This document shows, in pieces, positions 55,147-61,931 of a DNA stretch of 64,000 nucleotides. Numbering within the stretch: position 1 is the stretch's first letter; every line of letters begins with the position of its first letter. This stretch comes from Halomonas sp. 328. GTDB lineage: Bacteria; Pseudomonadota; Gammaproteobacteria; Pseudomonadales; Halomonadaceae. The notes below the pieces were generated by a model. It searched no databases, was not told the DNA's origin, and saw only the letters and a program-made list of their open reading frames with translations. The stretch covers positions 1-64,000 of the forward strand of contig NZ_JADOTW010000002.1 in the NCBI RefSeq assembly GCF_015645095.1, in the 5' to 3' direction. Made by a program: the position numbers and the translations under genes.

Positions 55147-55428
55147 TTAGTAGAGAGCCTGCTCTTCGTTGATCACTTCCTTGAGCAGCTCCAGGTAGAG
55201 CTTGTCCGCTTCCGAGTGTTCGCTGGGATCCTCGGGGATATGCACGCTGGTGGTGTCGGAGATCTCGTTGGCGATGCGCGCCATCACGTCCTTGTCGTTG
55301 CCCTCGCCGAGGTGCTTGCGGGCCACGACCAGCGATTGCTCGAGGATCTTGGGGTCCTCCAGCAGCTTCTTGATAAAGCTGCGTAGCTCATTGATGACAC
55401 GAGTCTTTTGAATTTCAGAGGCCGACAT
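55147..55428 (-). CDS. small acidic hypothetical protein
   Basis: A 93-residue, helix-rich, acidic protein with no recognised motif (begins MSASEIQKTRVINELRSF). The start at 55428 is preceded by GGAGCG; an in-frame ATG 30 bases upstream has a poorer site. It lies 16 bp upstream of the reductase gene and could be cotranscribed. It looks conserved in character rather than random, but I cannot name a family. Confidence 0.65.
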   Translation of the reverse strand: MSASEIQKTRVINELRSFIKKLLEDPKILEQSLVVARKHLGEGNDKDVMARIANEISDTTSVHIPEDPSEHSEADKLYLELLKEVINEEQALY

Positions 55429-55710
55429 GGGGGTACGCTCCTTAAGCGCGGAAATCACCGCTTAACCATACCATGGCGCATCGATGGCGTCAGTGTTCAT
55501 CGGGCCTCGGCCGCGGCTGGCGAGTGCTGCCAGGCGTGGAATCATGGCGGCGCATTTTCTTGGCGGAGCTGAATTCCATCGACTAGAGTGCAAATAGCGT
55601 TACGTTAGTTTACAAAAAGTGCCTGCCTCCCGAAGCATGGATATGCCTCGGGAGGTAAGCCGCATCATCACTCCACCACTAGCAGATGCGTTGATGCACG
55701 AGGGGCGATC
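55429..55710. other. 282-bp spacer upstream of the secretion locus
   Basis: No gene is seen. The part nearest the TolC-like gene contains a stable hairpin: cctcccga (55626-55633) pairing with tcgggagg (55648-55655) around an agcatggatatgcc loop. It sits in the probable 5' leader and could be a regulatory RNA structure; no recognised riboswitch class was identified. Confidence 0.45.
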
Positions 55711-57519
55711 ATGAATACCTTCATGTCGATTCAAGGGACTCCAATAAAACGCCTGGTGCTGGCCGTCGGGGCGGCCTGCCTGAGCGGCGCGACCACCGCC
55801 GCCCTGGCCCAGAGCACGGCGGGCAACCTTACCGAGGTGGCCCAGCGGGCCATCAATACCAATCCGGAGGTGCAGGCCAGCTGGAACGGTTTCCAGGCGG
55901 CAATGAACGAGGTCGGGGTGGCCCGGGGCAACTACTTCCCCAGCGTCGACCTGGTCGGTGGTGTCGGCCGTGAAGCCCGCGAGGGAGATGGACGCGGCAG
56001 CTTCTCGTCGGACTTCGTCGAGATCTCCCTGACCCAGATGCTCTATGACGGTTTCGCCACCCGCAGCGCCGTGGAACAGCTCGATCGTGCCAAGCTGGTG
56101 CGCTACTACGAACTGCTGGGCGCCAGCGAGGAGGTGGCCCTGGAGGCGACCCGCGCCTATCTCGATGTTCAGCGCTTCCGTGAGCTGGTCTCCCTGGCCC
56201 GGGACAATTACGGCGAGCACCTGCGGGTCTTCAACCAGATCGAGGACCGGGTGCGCACCGGGGCCGGGCGTGGCGTCGATTTGCAACAGATCAGTGGGCG
56301 CCTGGCGCTGGCCGAGTCCAACCTGCTTACCGAGGCCTCCAACTTGCACGACGTCAGTGCCCGCTATCTGCGCATCGTCGGCGAGCTGCCGGCGGAGAAC
56401 CTGGCCCCGGCGCCGAGCCTGGATGACCGCATGCCGCCCTCGGTGGCCGAAGCGGTAGAGATGGCCTACCAGGGCAATCCCAACTTTCATGCCGCCATCG
56501 AGAACATCGCCGCGGCTCGCGCCGAGCGCGAGGGGGCCCGTTCCGGCTTCCATCCGCGCCTCGACTTCCGTGCCCGCCATGGCAACAACAACCTGAGCGA
56601 TGTGGCGGGGCGTCGCGATCATACCGTGGTGGAACTGGTGGCGAGCATCAACCTCTTCCGCGGCGGCAGCGACCTGGCGGAGTTCCGGCGTACCAGCGAC
56701 CTGCTCGAGCAGTCCATGGACCTGAGAGACCTGGAGTGCACCAATGTGCGCCAGACCACCCAGATCGCCTACAACGATACCCGTCGCCTGCGCGAGCAGA
56801 TGAATCATCTGAACCAGCACCGTCAGTCCATCGACCGGGTCCGCGGCGCCTACCAGCAACAGTTCGATATCGGCCAGCGCACCCTGCTCGATGTGCTCGA
56901 CTCCGAGAACGAGTACTTCGAGGCCAGCCGCGCCTATGCCAATGCCCGCTATGACCTGGCCCTGGCCCATGCCCGGACCCTGGCTTCCATGGGCAGCCTG
57001 TTGCCGGCCCTGGGGATCACCCGCGCCGATATGCCGAGCCTGGCCGACCTGGGCAGCGATGGCATCAGCCTGAGCCCCGCAGACATCTGTCCGGTACAGG
57101 CACCCACCAGCTACAGCCTGGATGATCTGGTGGCCGGCATGAGCGTGCCGGCGCCGACCCGGGCGCCGGACGTGACCCTCTCCGCGGATACCCTCTTCGC
57201 CATCAACAGTGCCGAGCTGAGCCCGGCGGCCCGCGGCGAGCTGGATCGCCTGGCATCGCAGATTCGCGGACGCAGCGACCTGCGGCGGGTCTTTATCGCC
57301 GGCCATGCGGATATCACCGGCACCGATGCCATCAATGACCCGCTCTCCCAGCGACGCGCCGACAGCGTGGCCGGCTACCTGGCCAGCCAGGGGATTCCGG
57401 CTAGCCTGATGGAGACCCGCGGCTATGGCTCTCGCCAGCCGGTGGCCACCAATGCCACGGTGGAAGGCCGGCGCGCCAACCGCCGGGTCGAGATCACCCT
57501 GGAGCGCCTCGACGAGTAG
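55711..57519 (+). CDS. TolC-family outer membrane channel fused to an OmpA domain (LapE-like)
   Basis: The 602-residue protein has a signal peptide (about 1-34), a TolC/OEP domain made of two repeats (about 38-440) and a C-terminal OmpA-like peptidoglycan-binding domain (about 485-600; VFIAGHADITGTDAIND and SQRRADSVAGYL). It would form the outer-membrane exit of the type I system encoded next, with an added peptidoglycan anchor. It sits upstream of LapB- and LapC-like genes and the adhesin. Ordinary TolC/LapE lack the OmpA part. Confidence 0.9.
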   Translation: MNTFMSIQGTPIKRLVLAVGAACLSGATTAALAQSTAGNLTEVAQRAINTNPEVQASWNGFQAAMNEVGVARGNYFPSVDLVGGVGREAREGDGRGSFSSDFVEISLTQMLYDGFATRSAVEQLDRAKLVRYYELLGASEEVALEATRAYLDVQRFRELVSLARDNYGEHLRVFNQIEDRVRTGAGRGVDLQQISGRLALAESNLLTEASNLHDVSARYLRIVGELPAENLAPAPSLDDRMPPSVAEAVEMAYQGNPNFHAAIENIAAARAEREGARSGFHPRLDFRARHGNNNLSDVAGRRDHTVVELVASINLFRGGSDLAEFRRTSDLLEQSMDLRDLECTNVRQTTQIAYNDTRRLREQMNHLNQHRQSIDRVRGAYQQQFDIGQRTLLDVLDSENEYFEASRAYANARYDLALAHARTLASMGSLLPALGITRADMPSLADLGSDGISLSPADICPVQAPTSYSLDDLVAGMSVPAPTRAPDVTLSADTLFAINSAELSPAARGELDRLASQIRGRSDLRRVFIAGHADITGTDAINDPLSQRRADSVAGYLASQGIPASLMETRGYGSRQPVATNATVEGRRANRRVEITLERLDE

Positions 57520-57574
57520 CCGAAGGATCGGCAGACAGGGAGAGGCTTCGCCGCAACTTGAGTAGGGATCAGCC

Positions 57575-59725
57575 GTGACCAGTGACGAGAAGTGGTTCCG
57601 TTTCGCCGGAGGCGATCTGGCCGAATGTCTCAGGGTCGTGGCGCGTGCCCACGACCACGAGGTCGTGACCGAGGCCCTGGTGGCCGGCCTGCCGTTGGAG
57701 AACGGCGAGCTGACCCCCGGGGTCTTCCCGCGGGCGGCCAAGCGGGCGGGGCTGGCGGCGCGCCAGGCCCGCTGTGCCCTGGTGCGGCTCAATCCAGCCC
57801 TGTTTCCGGTGATCCTGATGCTCGAGCCCCACCGGGCCTGCGTGCTGGTCTCCCTGGACGTGAAGGCGCGGCGCGCCGAGGTGATCTTCCCCGAACTGGG
57901 GGAGGCCGCCACGCCAGTCGGCCTCGACGAACTGGAGGCGCGCTATAGTGGTCGAGCCATCTACGCCCGCCCCAGTTTCCGTTTCGATGCCCGGGGGCCG
58001 GAGGTCAAGCGGTTGCGCGCCCGGCATTGGTTCTGGGGGGTGATCGCCGAGAATCGACGCCTCTACCGTGACGTGCTGGTGGGTTCGGTACTGATCAACC
58101 TCTTCGCCGTGGCCATGCCGCTGTTCGTGCTCAATGTCTACGACCGGGTGGTGCCCAACCAGGCCACCGAGACCCTCTGGGCCCTGGCGGCGGGGGTCTT
58201 CGTGGTGCTCTGCTTCGACCTGGCGCTGCGCCTGATGCGCAGTGCCTTCGTCGACCTGGCCGCCAGCCGCGCCGACGTCAAGCTCTCCAGCAGCATCATG
58301 GAGCGGGTCCTGGGCATGCGCATGGAGGCACGACCGGCCTCCACCGGTTCCTTCGCCGCGACCCTGCACTCCTTCGAGGCGGTGCGCGGCTTTATCGGCT
58401 CCGCCACCGTGGTGGCCCTGGTGGACCTGCCCTTCGTGCTGCTCTTCGCCGGCATCGTGGCGATCATCGGCGTGCCCCTGGTGATCCCCATTGCCATCGG
58501 CGCGCTCTTCGTGCTGCTCTATGCACTGGCCGCCCAGAGTCGCATGCACGAGCTATCCGAGACCACCTGGCGGGTCAGTGCCCAGCGCAATGCCAGCCTG
58601 GTGGAGTCGGTCTCCAACCTGGAGACCGTCAAGGCGCTGCGCGCCGAGGGGCGGATTCAGGGGCTATGGGAGAAGACCACGGCCTTCCTGTCGCGGACCT
58701 CGGCGCAACTGCGGCTGCTGAGCAGTTCGGTGTCCAGCGTGGCCCTCTGGGCACAGCATACGGTGGCGGTGTCGGTGATCATCATCGGGGTCTACCTGAT
58801 CATCGCCGGGGAGTTGAGCCAGGGCGGGTTGATCGCCGCCTATCTGTTGTCGTCCCGCGCCATGGCGCCGATCAGCCAGGCGGCTTCCCTGTTGGCGCAG
58901 TATCACCAGTCCTCCACCGCCCTGGCGGGCCTCGATCAGGTGATGGAGAAGCCCCAGGAGCGCGAGGAAGGCCGCCACCTGATCAGCCGCCCGGTGATTC
59001 GTGGTGAGATCGCCTTCGACAAGGTGAGCTTCCGTTACCCGGAGGAGGCCCAGGAGGCGCTGCGTGACGTCTCGTTGAAGATCGGAGCCGGTGAGAAGGT
59101 CGCCCTGCTGGGACGCATCGGCTCCGGCAAGTCGACCCTGGACAAGCTGATCCTGGGGCTCTACCAGCCTACCGCGGGGGCCGTCAGCGTGGATGGGGTG
59201 GATATCCGCCAGTGGGATCCCATGGACCTGCGTCGGCATATCGGCTACGTGCCCCAGGACGTCAGCCTCTTCTTCGGCAGCCTGCGCGACAACATCATCG
59301 CCGGAGGCGGCAGCGAAGGGGTGAGCGACGAGGCATTGCAGCAGGCCCTGGAGGTGGCGGGGCTCACCGAGCTGGTCAATCGTCATCCCCTGGGGCTGGA
59401 TATGCCGGTGGGGGAGCGTGGCGAGTCGCTCTCCGGCGGCCAGCGTCAGAGCGTGGCCATCGCCCGGGCGATGGTGATGGATCCCGCCATTCTGCTGCTG
59501 GATGAGCCCAGCAGCGCCATGGATCACGCCAGCGAGGAGGCCTTCAAGCAGCGCCTCGCCAGCCTGGCGGAGCACAAGACCCTGGTGGTGGTGACTCATC
59601 GCACCTCGCTGCTGGCGCTGGTGGAGCGCATCATCGTCATCGATGCCGGCAAGGTGGTGGCGGATGGGCCCAAGGATAAGGTGGTGGCCGCCCTGCGTAG
59701 CGGACAGATCGGGAGGGCACGCTGA
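57575..59725 (+). CDS. lapB: type I secretion ABC transporter with C39-like domain (LapB-like)
   Basis: The 716-residue protein has an N-terminal C39 peptidase-like domain that lacks the catalytic cysteine (about 1-130), a six-segment membrane domain (about 160-450) and a nucleotide-binding domain (about 470-710): Walker A GRIGSGKST near 511, signature LSGGQRQ near 619, Walker B ILLLDEP. It exports a large adhesin. The degenerate C39 domain is typical of LapB/HlyB exporters. Its stop overlaps the adaptor gene start. Confidence 0.93.
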   Translation: MTSDEKWFRFAGGDLAECLRVVARAHDHEVVTEALVAGLPLENGELTPGVFPRAAKRAGLAARQARCALVRLNPALFPVILMLEPHRACVLVSLDVKARRAEVIFPELGEAATPVGLDELEARYSGRAIYARPSFRFDARGPEVKRLRARHWFWGVIAENRRLYRDVLVGSVLINLFAVAMPLFVLNVYDRVVPNQATETLWALAAGVFVVLCFDLALRLMRSAFVDLAASRADVKLSSSIMERVLGMRMEARPASTGSFAATLHSFEAVRGFIGSATVVALVDLPFVLLFAGIVAIIGVPLVIPIAIGALFVLLYALAAQSRMHELSETTWRVSAQRNASLVESVSNLETVKALRAEGRIQGLWEKTTAFLSRTSAQLRLLSSSVSSVALWAQHTVAVSVIIIGVYLIIAGELSQGGLIAAYLLSSRAMAPISQAASLLAQYHQSSTALAGLDQVMEKPQEREEGRHLISRPVIRGEIAFDKVSFRYPEEAQEALRDVSLKIGAGEKVALLGRIGSGKSTLDKLILGLYQPTAGAVSVDGVDIRQWDPMDLRRHIGYVPQDVSLFFGSLRDNIIAGGGSEGVSDEALQQALEVAGLTELVNRHPLGLDMPVGERGESLSGGQRQSVAIARAMVMDPAILLLDEPSSAMDHASEEAFKQRLASLAEHKTLVVVTHRTSLLALVERIIVIDAGKVVADGPKDKVVAALRSGQIGRAR

Positions 59726-61149
59726 TGGCAGAGCGCAAGCCGACCCTGGAGCAGCGTGGTTTCGAGCGGATCGGGCGTCTCAGCGAGGGCGGCGGCAAGC
59801 CCTTCCGGCCGCTGATCGATCGCCTCTTCTCGCGCTGGGTCTCCTCGGCTCACCTCAATCGGGACTGGGCCAGCGACGCCGACTGGGCACGCATGCAGCA
59901 GGAGCCGCTGCGGGCCCGGGCCTTCCTCTATCTGGTGGTAATGGCACTGGTGGGGCTGGTGATCTGGGCGACCCTGGCACAGATCGATGAAGTGACCAAG
60001 GGCGACGGGCGCATCATTCCCTCATCTCAACTGCAACGGGTGCAGTCCTACGACGGGGGCGTGGTGCAGGAGATCCTGGTGGCCGAGGGGCAGCGGGTGG
60101 AGGCCGGCCAGCTCCTGATGCGCATCGATCCGACCCGCTATGCCTCGAGCTTCCGCGAGAACCAGGCCCGGGTCTGGGCCCTGCAGGCACGGGCGGAACG
60201 GCTGCGCGCCCTGGTGGCCGACGATATCTATCGTCCTTCCCCCGAGTTGGTGGCCCAGGCCCCCGACCTGGTGGAGCGAGAGCGGGAGCTCTATGAGGGG
60301 CGAAGGGCCGAACTGCGCGAGCAGGAGAGCATCGTCCGCGAGCGCCTGACCCAGCGCCGCGAAGAGTTGAACGAGGCCCGGGCGCGTTTCAATGCCGCAT
60401 CGCGGGACCTGGGGCTGGCCAGCCAGGAGCTCAACATGACCCAGCCGCTGCTGCAGAGCGGGGCGGTCTCCGAGGTGGAGGTGATCCGGCTGCGCCGGGA
60501 GGTCTCCCGGGCCAGCGGCGAGCGTAGCCAGGCCAGTGCCCAGGTCTCGCGTCTCGAAGCGGGCGTGGAAGAGGCCCAGGCGCAACTTCGCGAGATCACC
60601 CTTGAGCGCCGCGGCGAATGGCGTAACGAACTGGCCCAGACCATGGGTGAGCTCTCGGCCCTGCAGGAGAGTAGCACCGGCCTCGAGGACCGGGTACGCC
60701 TGGCGGAGCTGCGTGCGCCGGTCGCGGGGATCGTGCAGCGCCTCAATATCACCACCCTGGGCGGGGTGGCCCAACCCGGCCAGGACGTGGTGGAGATCGT
60801 GCCAACCGATGATCAGCTGTTGGTGGAGGCACGCATCGCCCCCCAGGATATCGCCTTCCTGCGGCCCGGGCAGGAGGCCTTTATCAAGCTGACCGCCTAC
60901 GATTTCACCATCTTTGGCGGGCTCGATGCCCAACTGGAGCATATCAGCGCCGATACCATCACCGATGACAACGGCAACACCTTCTACCTGGTCCGGGTGC
61001 GCACCCAGGAGGCGACCCTGGCACCGGAGATGCCGATCATTCCCGGCATGACCGCCCAGGTCGATATCCGCACCGGACAGCGCACCATCATGGAGTACCT
61101 GCTCAAGCCGGTGCTGCGCGGGATGGGCAATGCAATGACGGAGCGCTGA
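59725..61149 (+). CDS. lapC: HlyD-family type I secretion adaptor (LapC-like)
   Basis: The 474-residue protein has one N-terminal membrane segment (about 68-86), a biotinyl-lipoyl-like domain (GDGRIIPSSQLQRVQSYDGG), long coiled-coil hairpins (about 150-310) and a beta-barrel C-terminus. It bridges the inner-membrane ABC exporter and the TolC-like channel. The start codon overlaps the upstream stop (TGATG). Length and order match LapC. Confidence 0.93.
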   Translation: MAERKPTLEQRGFERIGRLSEGGGKPFRPLIDRLFSRWVSSAHLNRDWASDADWARMQQEPLRARAFLYLVVMALVGLVIWATLAQIDEVTKGDGRIIPSSQLQRVQSYDGGVVQEILVAEGQRVEAGQLLMRIDPTRYASSFRENQARVWALQARAERLRALVADDIYRPSPELVAQAPDLVERERELYEGRRAELREQESIVRERLTQRREELNEARARFNAASRDLGLASQELNMTQPLLQSGAVSEVEVIRLRREVSRASGERSQASAQVSRLEAGVEEAQAQLREITLERRGEWRNELAQTMGELSALQESSTGLEDRVRLAELRAPVAGIVQRLNITTLGGVAQPGQDVVEIVPTDDQLLVEARIAPQDIAFLRPGQEAFIKLTAYDFTIFGGLDAQLEHISADTITDDNGNTFYLVRVRTQEATLAPEMPIIPGMTAQVDIRTGQRTIMEYLLKPVLRGMGNAMTER

Positions 61150-61151
61150 CC

Positions 61152-61760
61152 ATGCGACATGTTCTGGTGGTCTCGGGGCGCTCGCCCCTGCCGCGCTGGC
61201 AACACGCCTTTCCCGATGGCTGGACGCTAACGGCCGAGGAGGCGGTGAGTCGCCTCGGCCAGGGCGATCATGCCTGGGTCCTCGGCGATAACGATGGCTG
61301 GCTCCCGGTGGTGGAGACCCTGGCGAAGCAGGGGGTGATCTGCGTGGTACTCTCCTGGCTACCCTGCAAGGAAGAGGCCTTCCAGGCCCTGGGCGCCGGG
61401 GCTCGTGGCTACGCTCATGCGCTGGGCTCCGTGGAGTTGCTGCATGAGGTGGCCCTGGTCACCATGCATCATGGGCTCTGGGTGGGACCGGAGCTGCTCA
61501 GCGAGGTGGTGGGCGCGACCTTCCGTGCCCTGGGCGGCGGCCTGGCGGATCAGGCCAGCGTACTGGCCGAGCTGACCTCCCGGGAGCGGGACGTGGTGCT
61601 GGCGGTGGCCGCCGGCCACACCAACAAGGAGGTGGCCCGGGGGCTCGAGATCACCGAGCGTACCGTCAAGGCGCACCTGGGGGCCGCCTTCCGCAAGCTC
61701 GGTGTGCGCGATCGCATGCAGCTGATCCTCAAGCTCTCCGGGCATCTGGAGACCACCTGA
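61152..61760 (+). CDS. LuxR-family regulator with degenerate receiver domain
   Basis: The 202-residue protein has an N-terminal receiver-like domain (about 1-118) and a LuxR HTH (about 138-197; LTSRERDVVLAVAAGHTNKE and EITERTVKAHLGAAFRKL). The acidic pair near the first strand is missing (VVSGRS) and the phosphoacceptor position lies in a loop reading LGDNDGW, so phosphorylation is doubtful. It sits between the exporter genes and the adhesin and is likely to regulate them. Confidence 0.87.
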   Translation: MRHVLVVSGRSPLPRWQHAFPDGWTLTAEEAVSRLGQGDHAWVLGDNDGWLPVVETLAKQGVICVVLSWLPCKEEAFQALGAGARGYAHALGSVELLHEVALVTMHHGLWVGPELLSEVVGATFRALGGGLADQASVLAELTSRERDVVLAVAAGHTNKEVARGLEITERTVKAHLGAAFRKLGVRDRMQLILKLSGHLETT

Positions 61761-61771
61761 GGTCCTGCTCA

Positions 61772-61869
61772 GGAAACATAGGGAAACATTTGGTTACCCT
61801 GTACCACGGTCCAATACTCCGCCTCTTCCTCCTCTCCTAGCCTTGAGATAAGTGCCGACCGCTGTCGGC
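61772..61869 (+). promoter_or_regulatory. adhesin upstream region: GGAAACAT repeats and hairpin
   Basis: Between the luxR stop and the adhesin start (61761-61931) are two ggaaacat copies (61772-61779 and 61782-61789; 10-bp period), an inverted pair agggaaac/gttaccct (61780-61800) and a leader hairpin gccgac-cgct-gtcggc (61854-61869). The first two are candidate operators for the adjacent LuxR protein; AAGGAAGGGG before the ATG is the RBS. Confidence 0.5.
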
Positions 61870-61931
61870 CAGCCTTGTGGAGCCGCTGTGCGCTCCGGGC
61901 ACTCATCGATGGCTAAGGAAGGGGATACGCC

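Noticed and set aside
55626-55655. Possible cyclic di-GMP riboswitch upstream of the TolC-OmpA gene
   Set aside because: Only a simple hairpin is visible; the conserved core of GEMM-type aptamers was not found.
55600-57912. 770-codon minus-strand frame opposite the TolC-OmpA gene
   Set aside because: The plus-strand product has a signal peptide and full TolC/OmpA domains; the antisense product has none.
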